Of a stretch of 64,000 bases of DNA, positions 12,001-24,361 are shown in pieces. The position numbers were made by a program, and so were the translations under genes. The notes beneath the pieces are model-generated. The model ran no database searches. It saw only the letters and a list, made by a program, of their open reading frames with translations, and had not been told where the DNA came from. Within the stretch, counting starts at the first letter, position 1. Every line of letters begins with the position of its first letter. Where the stretch lies: assembly GCA_030062745.1 (NCBI GenBank), contig CP099848.1:6813685-6877684 (forward strand). The letters are read 5' to 3'. Origin of the DNA: Capitulum mitella. Lineage: Eukaryota; Arthropoda; Thecostraca; Pollicipedomorpha; Pollicipedidae.

Positions 12001-12447
12001 AAAAAGTTAATGCGTGCGGTGGCCATTGCAGTGGTTCCGCAGACGTCTTCTGAAAAATCTCGCACGTGAGAGATTTAGCATTGCAGTGGGCCAAGTAGAT
12101 TTGAATGCAGGGCAAAATTTCGCGTTCGAGTTAAACGGAACAACAGGTTTTCCCTGCAGTCGAGACTGACGGCTTCTTCCGTCGGTCGGAGGTGCACCAC
12201 CCGGCCAATTTCGTCCCGGTCCTGTCAGAAAAATGTAATACAGGCTCCCACCAGTGGCTACATTAATGCCCGTTCGGCAGTCCCTAACAGACAGATCTTG
12301 ACCGTACTTCACGAAAGGACACGCTTTCCTGGACTTCACATCTACGGCTGGAAGCTACGAGTCTCTTTGGAAAGGCCTGGTGACCTCACAGCGTGGCGGA
12401 ACACGAATTCAGTCCTTCTCCGCCTCTCCACCTCTCCTCTTTCTCCA
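9029..12447. other. Convergent intergenic region between serpin and Fas1
   Basis: No coding segment was recognised. It should contain the serpin 3' UTR (an AATAAA lies at 10330-10335, 1.3 kb past the stop, which is far) and the distal end of the Fas1 3' UTR. A slightly GC-rich patch at 10540-10840 shows nothing further. Confidence 0.5.
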
Positions 12448-12610
12448 TTTATTCCTCATTCGCCTTCTCTCTCTCTCCTTTTTGCCATACACACAAATTC
12501 TTCCTCACTCTTTTTCTCTCTCTCCCTCCCTTTCTCATTTCCATGCACCCAACCTCTCTTCTCTCTCTCTCTCTCTCTTTCTTCCTCTCCCTTTCTCTGT
12601 CTCCCCTATC
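12421..12610. repeat. CT-rich microsatellite
   Basis: Pyrimidine tract with (CT)n and TCTCTCC variants at the Fas1 3' end. Read in the Fas1 frame it would give Arg-Glu repeats, which argues that it is UTR. Confidence 0.95.
12448..12453 (-). promoter_or_regulatory. Candidate poly(A) signal for Fas1
   Basis: AATAAA on the minus strand, about 320 bases downstream of the probable stop at 12771 and 82 bases past the in-frame stop at 12535. The position fits a 3' UTR, but there is no transcript evidence. Confidence 0.4.
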
Positions 12611-12959
12611 TGTGTGTTCCGCCCACCGGACCACGCCTCTTGCGTTCGTCCCAATCCAGCAGCCGCCGCACGCGCTTGACACGACCCACCACGTCGGCCG
12701 CCTGCAGCTGGCCACTCGCTGAGACATCTGAGATTCAGTTGAATTGGTTCTCCTACGGCCGGCGGACGGCTCACAGCCTCAGCAGCGCCAGCGCCCGCCC
12801 ACAGGCAGAGCGCCGAGCCGGCCAGCGCCGGCGACCCGCTCGTCGTCACATCTCGCGCCCGCATCATCACGTTGTCGATCACGTGGATGTAGCCGTTGGT
12901 GCACTCCACGTTCGTGCGTGTGATGCGCGCCTGCATGCCCTCCCACTTGACCAGATAGT
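12535..12959 (-). CDS. Fas1: Fas1 exon 13: end of FAS1 domain 4 and C-terminal tail (3' boundary uncertain)
   Basis: Acceptor TTGTCCGCAG. Encodes VECTNGYIHVIDNVMM, then TTSGSPALAGSALCLW, a small-residue site plus hydrophobic segment typical of a GPI signal. The frame then continues through non-family sequence, ending in Arg-Glu repeats made by a CT microsatellite before TGA at 12537-12535. In the +1 frame the hydrophobic run continues ALALLRL and stops at 12773-12771, giving a total close to 650 residues, the length of Drosophila Fas1. The true coding end is probably near 12771. A possible donor GTGAGC at about 12775 is the alternative. Confidence 0.7.
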
Positions 12960-15900
12960 CTGCGGACAAAGGAGCCAGTGACAATACCGAGCCGTGACCG
13001 CCTTGGCTGGGGCGTACCGTGATTTGTTAGCCCGGTTGTGCGTTACGCTTCCAAAGCTCCGTCACAAGCTGAGAATCGCTGAGAATAATTCTTGAACAGC
13101 TTTTGCAAACTGTATCACAAACAGGATCATTTCAGTATTGCATTAGGCTAAGTTTTGCGTACAGCATCCCACCAATATCGTCTTTGTATCGCACGACGTG
13201 AACAAGCACCACTGACGCCTATGGCGTTCGGAAAAAAGACAGAACCGATTATAGTAACATAAAAATTTACGAAACTTTGCCTAAGAATAAGAACACCTAG
13301 CAGTTTCCCTAATCACGAAACTGCTGTGATAAGAAACGCAACAATAAATGCTAGCATCCCTCACCTTCCAAATTCTTCGAACTAGATCTAAGCATCATCA
13401 AAATGAGCAGGATTTAAGACAAAAAAATGTTCTTTAGTAGCTGAAGTCGACTAAAAAGCCATCCAAAATGCAAGCTGAAGGTTCACAGTCTGTTAATACG
13501 GCAAAACGGCAAACAATGCCTCTTCTAATATATACTGAAACTAGTAAAAACGCGATAACTGAATAGTTAAATCCGTTTTACCTTGCATCGGAGCGCCAGA
13601 CGCTTTAAGGAAAGCAAACACTTATTCTTAATAGCAGCAAACTCAGAGCGAAGGTCTTTGGTTCAAACGCGGCATTCCTCATCTGCTTCCGTGTCGTTTA
13701 GTTAAAGCTGCCTCTAAAAACGTTGACTCATGAGCGACTTTCTGGCTTACAAACAGAACACCAAACGCAATTCACTGTTGTGACGTTCGCGGCTCAGTCA
13801 GGACGGCACATATTCACAGGTGCGCACAGATACGTCCAGCGGTGTTCCGTCCGGCTCGCACCAACTCCAGACACCGGCCCAGCGCCGCCAGACCTGGCGG
13901 CCACCTCCCCGTCCGCCCGCCTACCTGACGTGCCGGGGATGTTCTCCACTCTGAACGTGTCCCTGACGGTCCTCAGCTCCTCCTCGGGCGCCACGGTGAT
14001 CCGCACCAGGTCGTCGATGTCGTACGCGTGGCCACTGATCAGGTGGCGCTCCAGAATGACGGTGGCCTGCAGTGGACATGGCGAGAGCGCGCGGCGTCAG
14101 CGCGAAGGGAAGGCAGGCTTGGAGGCTTGGCAGCTGTGGTCTCCATCTCAGCTACGTCGGGGTTTACAGCCATAAAATGAATCTGAGCAAACATGGGCCA
14201 ACATGGGCAGTGCAAACACGTGGGAAATGTGCGAGAATAACTTTCACGCTTCAGTTGGCGCAGACTTTAAGCGACTGACAAATTAGGCAACCATGAGCTC
14301 ATGCTCATGCACGTTCTCCTCTTGTCGCAACAAAGCACAATGGGTGTTTCACTTTAGTCTGCTCCTCATGATACATTTATTTGACTCTTTTTCTTCATGC
14401 AGTCCACCTTATTGCTTCTTGAAATTATAACTGCATCAATCACACGCAAGACGTTCTACGGAGGCAAAGTTACAAAGCCCCGCCAGACAACTTATTTCTC
14501 GTCCTCGCGCTCGACTGACCTGGTACGAAGCCTTGCCACTGAATAGCGACTTGTGCGCCGTCGGCATGGCCACCCTGACCTTCTCCCAGGCCGCGTTAGA
14601 CGGCACGAACATGGTGAACTTGCGGTCCATCCGTCGGACGTTGTCTCCGAAATCCCCCTGAGAGGCCAACGCGCTCGTGGCGCTGTTCGGAAAATCGAGA
14701 TGACATGCGTTAGTAATGACCAACGGCGCTTCAGAGCCGAAAGCTAGTCGGATGGAAAGACAGTGGGTTAAAAACGAAGAGAAAATCTCGCTCGCGTCAC
14801 TTTGGTCATTGCCAACTATGACCAAGCAGTACTCGAGCCGAAACGGAATGCATATGTCGCCAAGCCTGGAGTCTCGGCCTTATAAGATGGACAGCACAGC
14901 ATTAGTATTTCTAACGCAGCATAACGAGGACAGCGCGATAACACGGAGCCGGGTGCGACTGACTGCAGCCGCGTCCTGACCTCATCATGACGTCCACGGC
15001 CAGCTTGTCGCCCAGCGAGCGGTACGGCACGCCCAGCAGCTTGTCGATGACGTGGACGACGCCGTCGCGGGCCACGACGTCGGCGATGACGACGGTGGCG
15101 TTGGTGCCGCCGCCCTCGACCGTCATCGTCTGGTTCTTGCCCTCGACGCCCGAGATGGAGAGGTAGAGTCGCCGGCTGGGGTCGTCCGACTGCACGTTGT
15201 ACAGCTGGAAACGGCGCCGATGGCCGTCAGCTCGCCCCGACGTCTCGTCCGAACCACGTGCACGACGTGCGGAGCGGAGCCATCGGCCGGCCCAGTTTGG
15301 GTACGGAACTCGTCCTTTTGAAAAAAAACTTGGCCTCAAATATCCAGGTTTTTCCTGATTTAGAGTGTTTGGGAAATATAAACATTGTCTTTAATCTGAG
15401 AAGACCTCTTGCGTACGTAGTATATTCTATGAACACTTTCAAGGCCAAACGACAAAAAAAAAACAGCAGGGTAACATCCAGGACGGTCATGGAGGAGCAT
15501 CTCGTCGCTCAAATGTGCTTTTGTTTTCTTACCTTTCCCTTACACCTGAGGATGGCATGAGGCCAAAATTTGTGAGATCTCCACTGGCGTTTTTTTATAG
15601 TCTGTTCTCGTTATCGAGTGAGCTAATTGTACCATTTTCTCGCTTGCTACCTTCTAAGGTTATTTGGACATTTTACACGCAGCAAATATCACCCTGTCAG
15701 AAGTTCTAAAATTCAGCAATGTCCAAATAATTGTATCTAACAGAATTAAATTTGACTCATCTTGTACAGTTTCCTTGGTTCTAGCACTCGCACAGTTCAA
15801 CATAAAAAAGCATGAGGACTAGTGAGCATTGCCAAAACATAGCAACGAGCATTAACAGACCGGCATTAATCAGCACATATTATCATAAACAGAGCATTGC

Positions 15901-18900
15901 CATGACTATTTTCACACTCTTTTTAAGCCGAAAGCGCTTTGAAAACTCCTGCATTTGGAACTGAATGAATTCTGGTTGCATTAGTCTCGCTGCACCACAA
16001 ACGTTTTTTGTTGTGGGCTTCACTTCATTTCTAAATGCCAACTAGGAACCATTGTTCGACTACTTAACAAACACCGGATATGAGTTTCCAAATGACTGCA
16101 CACAGACTGCTGACCTTGGCGCTACAGAAGAGAAAACTGTGGATGGTTGCCAAAATACACGTTGTTTTGATTGCTACACATTACAACTTCCGTTGCACGC
16201 CTGCGTTGCTAAAAAGCGTAAATGAAAATCGCTCGAAAACACATGCGTCGATGTTTTGGGGAGTCACCTGAACCGTAGCACCTTCAGCCAGAACAATGGC
16301 TATAAATGCCAGACGGAGCAGTGCGTTTGTAAGAACATCGGCAACGCAGGGGGCCAACAGGACGATACGATGCTGCCAAATGGATATTGCGGAGCCGATA
16401 CGATACTGCTGGTCCCGCCCCTGCCAGTCACGTCTCTGCCATCCCCGTTCTTGTCGGTCTTGTCCCTGTTCATGTCCCCTGCCGTTCCCATCCCTGCCAG
16501 TCCTGTCCCTGCTAGTCATGTCTCTGTCGTTCCCATTCCTGCCGGTCCTGTCCCTGCCGGTCCTGTCCCTACCGTTCCCATCTCTGCCGTTCCAATCCCT
16601 GCCGGACCTGTCCTGTCGTTCCCATCTCTACCGGTCCCGTCCCTATCGTTCCCATTCCTGTCGGTTCTGCCCCTGCCGGTCCTGTCCGTGCCGTTCCCGT
16701 CCTTGTCGGTTCTGTCCTTGCCGGTCCTGTCCCTGAAGTCATGTCTCTGCCGTCCGTGTTGCCGCCGGTGCTAACTGACCTGAGACTGGATGGACTTGCG
16801 GACGCTCTCCGTCGTCACCTTCTCCCGGACCAGGTGCAGGTTCAACAGACTTCGCAGCTTCTGAGGCGACAGCTTCACTTCCGTCAACCTGCCAGACCCG
16901 ACAGACGACCTCAAAAAACGGTCACACAGCAGAGCATCGGCACACGCCTTGCCTTAATACAGCAGCTTCCACATATGGTCTGTTCAATGGGTTACAGAAA
17001 ACCTAAACAGGAAATTTCCTTTGTAAACAGGACGTGATTGCGCTTTACGAAATCAGGCGAAGATCCTTTCCGTTGGGTAGCTGGCGGAGTTAGTATGCGC
17101 GGAGAGCAGCACACTTCTTACGGATTGGCGAACCAACACATTAAAAGGCAAATTTATCTCCCGAATCACTTCTTCCTTGAATTCGTTTTTACATGCATAG
17201 TAAACGGGTTGAGAATGAAATGAACGATGCCTTTGTGCCCATGTACCACGTACAGGAGCCCTCTTGAGCTCAGTTATCTCAAATGTTGCAGAACTGATGA
17301 AAACCAGCAAGGTTGTGGCAGCAGATTATGAGACAGCGTCCACCCAGCTAATCTCCAGCGCCAATCAGCTCACCGTTTTTTGTCGACTGTGTAGAAGGCT
17401 TCATTGGACGGGATGAAAATGGTTACGCCACTGGCCTCTCTCAGAGTATCCAAGAAGTCGGTGGCATGGTTTTCGAGAAGGGAGAAGAATTCAAAGAAAC
17501 GGTCTTGAGATCCTTCCTGCAACAAACAATCCTTCGGTTTAGCACTCATCGCAGTGCAGATCTGATATGATTGTTATTTTAGATTTTTTGGCTTATCGTC
17601 AAACAGAATGGGAATGTAGCGATAAATGAGAAAAATTTGGAAGTATAAGTGCAAAGATCCCAGAAAATTTCTGAACCTTATCTATATTTCTGTAATTTAG
17701 GATAAGGGTGTTCGGGTGTTAACTGTATACTAAGGTGCTGGGGTGCCACAGAGAAATATATTGGGGGTCCAGTGCATGCATTGGCTGTGGCACACCGAAT
17801 GGGTACCACCACACAGACAGAAAAACGAGCTAATGTTGGACTCAACAACCCATAGAACTTATAGAACACGACATGCCTGCTGTTACGTTTAAAGCCAAAT
17901 GCCATTATCAGCCGCTTGGACCAGTTCTCCGAAATCTACAAAACTCTCCTCTCGTTGGTGCACACATGCAAGTAAAATAGACTGCGAACAGCAGTTTCGC
18001 ACCACAGGTCTCCGTACCTGGATGAACTGGAACGCGGTGGACTCCATAATCATCAGCGGCTTCCGAATGATGTGGATGACGCCGTTTTTGACGGCGATGT
18101 TGGGCTTGACGACCTTGACGAGGACCGAGCCGGCCTGGTGCACCGCATCGCCCACCAGAGTCGTGCTCTGGACCTCGTCTGAGAGTACACGGTCGGCGTT
18201 ACAAGCGGCTACAACAGACAGCCCGAACAGCGCACTACTGTGGGCCTGTGGTCAGACGCTGCCAGCGACCTTTGCGATAGCACCTTCCTGATGCCCGAGG
18301 TAATGGCATTTTCAGTGCATTTGAGGACAGGCATAATCTGACATCGGAGTTTTGTTGGCAACGCAGAAGATGGACCTTCGTGATTCGCTTCGTTTTGTGA
18401 CCGAATCCATGTAACAGAAATGGAGAATGCTTAAAAGCTACGGACGGCATGCTCAACCCCGATTCGCCGCGGAGGACATGAACACGTGCAGAGCAAGAGA
18501 CCGCACAGCGGGCGACAGAACGCCGGCAACCATTGCCCCAGGCGTTTCGCAAGTCATTGCGCAGGAATCATTACTTCTGAACTAGATCCAAAGTGACATG
18601 CAGTACGGATGCTTGTGGAAATAGTTCCCCAACGACAACTGTGCAGTGATCGTGCAATGATCGCGACAGCAGCCGTGAATTCACGTCCCGTGCGTCATAG
18701 TGTGGACTAAGAGAATCATTAATGACAATGACGTAACTTGAAAACTGTTTGGCAGCCGTTTCGAGTTTGAGTCTTTAGTCCCAAACGTACCCCACGAACG
18801 GATTCAGCAAAGTGTATTTGATAAATTATGCAGCAGTATTTCTGCATCGTTCTCCTCACTGAGCAAAGCAGTGAATTATCGGTAGGAATTATCGCCAACG

Positions 18901-21900
18901 CCTTTCATTCCATGCGGCTCTAAATTTCCGTCTATACGAGAATTAAAAACTGATGAAGACAAGAACACTTCGTGAAACGAGCCAATGTTTATAACCATCC
19001 CTTACACAAATATGACGCCTCCCGAGCAAAATATTAGTATGTCACGGCCAGGCGATATAATAATTAGATTGCTAGGTTGCGGAGTAGATTAGTTCCAATG
19101 GCGAAGTTAGAATATCAAGCTGAACGTCACTCCTGAACTTACAAAATCGATCAGGACGATTTTCTTCCGGTGTATGTTTCAGAGCTTTCAAAACTGCCGG
19201 ATACAGAGAGCCATACAACATATTAACATGCACATGCAGAACATAAAATACGACGTATTCTATCTATTAACATTTGTTTCATACTCAAAATGATGGAGTA
19301 AGTGAAAACAATATCCACTGTCTGTGACGTAGCATTCCATAGAAAATAAATGGCAAGATATAAGCCAAAATGAACAAGTGCAAAAGAACAGAACGCATGC
19401 AGCATAGCAGGCGTAAATTTGCACATTTCCTCGACGGTGTGAACACGCCGCTTACAGTAGGAGTCGGAGCTCTTGTTGGGGTAGGGCTGGTCCCGGAGCT
19501 GGATGGTGACCTTGAGCATGTCGCCGAAGGCCATTGACTCGTAGCTGTCGTTTCCCATGAAGCGGGTGAAGAGCACCTTGTCGGGTATCATGTGGCCGTC
19601 CACGACAGCCCTGTCGATCTGGTCCCGGACATCCTGTGCAGGCAGGTGGGGTTACACTCCGTGCCACCACACACGGACCCGACAACGTCACCCGTCTCTC
19701 GCCGTGCGCCGGATTTTTCTCCGACACCTTCCCGAACGGAAAGCTCAGAGTGCGGTTCGGAATAACGTGCTTCCACCACCGCCCAACCCTCTTCCTCGTT
19801 ACGGCAAACAAATGAACTCGACCATGGAGCGGCGCCACTCCCGGTCATTAGTCACGCAGCGTCCGACACATCCCCGGGGCGATTCTGCCGAGCGGCGTGG
19901 CGCAGTCGCCGTGCGCCCTGCAGGGCCACCGCGCGGTCCCGCGGCCGGCCACGCGGGACAGCACGTGATCGCCGCCGGCTCCGACCGGCCATCAGCACGC
20001 CGCACGTGTCGGCACAATAATCCGGCCGCTTTGTTACGGCGCGGCGGCCGACGCCAGGGACTGCGGCCGGCGGCGCTGTGTCCCCCCCCCCCCCCAGTCG
20101 CGCCCAGCCAGGCGAGCAGGGGGCCGCCGCTGTCGCCGCGTGCAGGGCGATTTCGGGGGCAGGGGACTGTATCGTGTGCTGTGGGAGCTGGCTCCCACAG
20201 AAGGATCGGAAGACGGGGGGCAGATATCGGGACAAGAGCAACATGTGTTAGGTCACGGAAGACATGCAAACAGGTGGACTTCTGAAGCGAATGCCGCTGA
20301 GTGCAGCAGGCGGCGATCACGACCATGTACACAGGACGGGCGCACCTAGGGCAGAAACGAGAAATCGGTGCAATGTCTCGGACAGCGTTTGCCATCTTTG
20401 AACACGTTTCTCCGGGCGAAAACAATCAGTGGCAACGTCCACTGCTCGGGGGTAACTCACGTCGAACCCTTCGTCCACTGGAATAAAGTATGTGTGGTAG
20501 CCGCGGGTATCAAACACGCCGGTCTTCTCCAGCTGCTGCACCTTCTCGTAGAACTTCCTGTAATGTCATCATCACATGAGTGTTTCTGATAGCTGGTGGC
20601 AGCACGGCGTAATCATCCAATCCAAGTTCAATGACAACGAAGTATGTGATGTTAAGAAATAAAGCAACAGAAACACGCAGCCCAGTAAGCAGTTTTTATT
20701 CCGTTTCATATTGCGATATTACCACGTAAAAGCTTTTGGTCATCAAGCAGTTTTAAAGCAGTTGTGTTCACAGGCGCGGGAGCCATGAGGCCAGGGGAGC
20801 TTGCTTGAAAAGCCCCCAGCTTTTCTGAATTTTAACAATAGTCCTATGGGCGCTGACTGGAAAGAATTGATCCAAAATGCCTCTCGACCCCCCGCCAACT
20901 GAACAGGAATTCCCGTGCCCCTGGATATGTATGACAGATAACTGAAATTCAGAATTCAGGACAATTCTCCAATGACCAGGAAAACGAGTTTCTTTAAAGG
21001 GCGTTTTGCATATAATCGCTTAGTGCCCAATTTTGTCGTGCATAGCTCACCGAATGGTGGACCCTGCCAAGTTGTATTTGGCCGAGTTCTCCAGAAGCTC
21101 CAGCGCGCTAGGATTGTACAGCTCGGAGTTACGAGTGTTCGGAATAGTTGGCTCCAGCACTTCATCGATAATGTGAAGAATCTGAAACACGCGTGTTCCC
21201 CTTTAAAATGTCAGACGTCAATACAGGCAGTGAATGCCTGTGCTCATCTACTCATCTAAGAAGGGAAAAGACCTGCTACATGACAGCTCCCAGGAAAAAT
21301 GATCTATGACGGAGCAAATGGTTGAATACAAACCACTTCATATGCGCAGCCAGCCCTGTTAAGTCAGAAGCGCTTTTAAAGTGCTGCTAGCGAGAGGTAC
21401 TTTCCCATTCATCCTTCATCCTTTGCGAGCTAGATTCTAGCACATTTTGGAATACATCTGCAATATTTTGGTCCACACCAAAAACATGAGACAGAAGCGG
21501 GATCACGGCGAGCCGTCACCAACCTGCGCACGACCAAAGAAACATCGCACAAATCCAGCACGTAAACACCGCACACACCAGCAAACCAGTGACTACAGGG
21601 ACAGAGGCTGAACTCACCTGATCCTGGCTGTCCTGCTCGGAGACAGCCTTCAGGTCGCTGCTGACGATCCTGGCGTTGTTCAGGAAGATGTAGGAGGCGC
21701 CAGACACGTGCTTCTGCGTGGTGACGAAGACACCCTGGCTGCCCTTGAGCCGGGTGAGCACGAGCCGCTCGTTCGTTAGCCGGTCGGTGGGCAGCGCCAG
21801 GTTCACTGCGTACAGAACGGTACGGATGGTGTGACGTCAAGGCTATGGATGTATCTAGGGTTAAGCGGGTGGATCACTTCCGGCACGAGGCTGGACTGAC

Positions 21901-24316
21901 TAAAACCGTTGGTCAAGAACGACACAGAACACAGATAGACATCGGTACCCGGATATTTGCTCCCGCTTTACCCAAGTAATGACCACAACCGCAGATCGCT
22001 CCTTGCAGAGGCTGGGCCAGTATCACTGGGTCGAGGTCACTGCATCAGTATGTCTAAATGCTGGCTAAGGATTTTCCAGCTACCCTGATACCGCGTTCGA
22101 TACTGTTGTGGTGAGAACACACGTTTACAACACGACGGAATCCGCTGCAAGGGAAAAGTGAAAACACCAAGGATAAGTGTCAGTGGCGTAGGAACATCCA
22201 GAAAAGTGGGGTACCAAGGGCGCTTTCCCCATAGGATTAATCTTAATTTCGGCAGAAATGGGGTCATACCCTCTTCTCGGTCCTACGCCTGTGATGAATG
22301 TAGTTGAGTTCCATAACAGTTTGGTTAGATCGACTATTGCCGTCAAGAGAAAGATGAGGGAGTTGTCAGAACGGCCGGCAGAAACCTAACTTGATTAAGT
22401 TCGAATGTCGCGATGTATGCGTGCATCCCACAGCTTCCGACATAAGCCGGCTAAATTAGTGTTCGATAAGCGAAACAGATATGTCTGCCTGGAAGTTAAT
22501 CCCTGCGCATTGATCTACTATTTATATATTTGTTTATTTACTTATTTATTTACCGACATTTATACACATGTATTTCACTACATGACTATCATATAAAGCC
22601 ACTGGCCTCTATATGCCACACAAGTGTTTAAAACTGTTGATAAACACGAAACCGGCAGTACGAGTTTTTTCGAGTAGTTAACAACGCATGCAATGTCGGT
22701 GAGCCTTGCGCCTTCCCGCCGTTACAAAACCTGCAGAGCAAAACCTGGCTGCAAACTGGCAAGAGTTCATACACACATTCCGCAACCATTGCCGATCGAC
22801 TGCAACCGGCTCAGCTAGTCGGCAGCAGCAGGCAAAGCCCATTTACACGAGCGACAGAAACGCGCGGCTACGCGCGGCTGTGCGCGGTTCCTCCGCGCAA
22901 ACGGCTCCGCCTGCGTCTCGACTGCCGCAGCTCGCCGACTGACGGAATTTCACGACGTATTCAAACGTTTTCATTGGCCCCTAGCGATCAGCGACCACAT
23001 TAGCTAATCAGCGATGTTGCAGGAGGAAGCGTTTTCAGCGACAGATCAGCCCACACGTTTAAACCAGCCTTCTCGATAGCGCAGTATGCGACGTGCTGGG
23101 CTCCGAACCAAAAGGTCCCTGGTTCGAATCCAAGCACATCGAAGAACCTTCGAGGCTGCTAAACATACGTAGCCATCGCTACGAAGAAAAATGACGCAAG
23201 CAAACACGTGACCACCATCGCTAGCTGCTGCAGAGCGCGGTCGCACTGCCGCCGCAGCAGGCAAAGTCGCCCGTGCTGACGGACTTAAGGCAGCTCGTGC
23301 GTAGAAATTGCCCTCTGTTGCGCAGTTCACTGAACGCTTAACACGTCGCTGAGCTGCGGCACGACGGACGTCCATAGCGACGGCTGGCGACGGTATTCAT
23401 CACACCATAGCTGCGCAGTAGGCCTGCCCTCAGGCGAAGTCACAGGAAGTGCTGCGCGTCACGAAACATCCGCCTTGACACATGTCGGGCAGAATAAGTC
23501 GGGTTAGACCAAAGCCGAAGCATCGGAGCTGTTTATTATCCCATTATCGTAACGGTTGTTCTGAGTGAGCTCTTTCTCCGGAAACGAAGGAGGTATTCGC
23601 TGTCTGATATCCATTTTCGTCGTAAAAAATTGGGGCCTTACATATATCACATAGCGAGAGGGTCGGGAAGTCCGGAACCTGCGCTGCGCTAATGGTTCAG
23701 CGAGAACAATTCCGCATAAAAAAACGTTTTAAGAGAAGGGGCGGCAAAACAAATACGTTCAAATAAGCATTGCATGATTTATGGGAGGTCCCGAAAAAAA
23801 ATGATTGTGACACGATACCTGTAGCAACGGCTCATAAAGCTTCCAAGCGATGCAAACCCAGAGAAATATTGCGTCGTAGTGCGCGCACAATCGCTACGCA
23901 AAAATTCGTTGTGGAATATTCTGGGGCAGCTTAATAAACCAAATTTTACACCCAGGGCTCATACTATGAGAAAAGGGTCCCTTCTGAAGACAAGCAAAGA
24001 AGTACAGTAAGGCAATTTTTAGCATTACAGCCCAAATTTGGATTCTCTTACATCGGCCATTAACGATATCTGAATGTAACGTTTTTTGCTCAACGAAATC
24101 CAAACATCCCTCCGTCAGTAAAAGCTTCCCTTCGTCGCTTTCAGGCGCTGAGGCATGCTGTTCCGCTACACCGCAGATGACAGGGGACCGCCACAACACA
24201 CAAGAAGATATCGTTACACGAGAGCAGCAAGCTCGCTCTGATGTTAGCAGCTATAACACGCTGTTGATTTTAAGTATGTTGCGGGATGCATAGAAACTAT
24301 TTGTCATGACATTTAC

Positions 24317-24361
<45 letters not shown>

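Noticed and set aside
20041-20160. CpG-island promoter inside Fas1 intron 5
   Set aside because: GC-rich with a C run, but no initiator, TATA or adjoining coding start could be supported.
23068-23150. Functional tRNA gene
   Set aside because: A and B boxes are good, but acceptor and anticodon stems pair poorly; better read as a SINE head or pseudogene.
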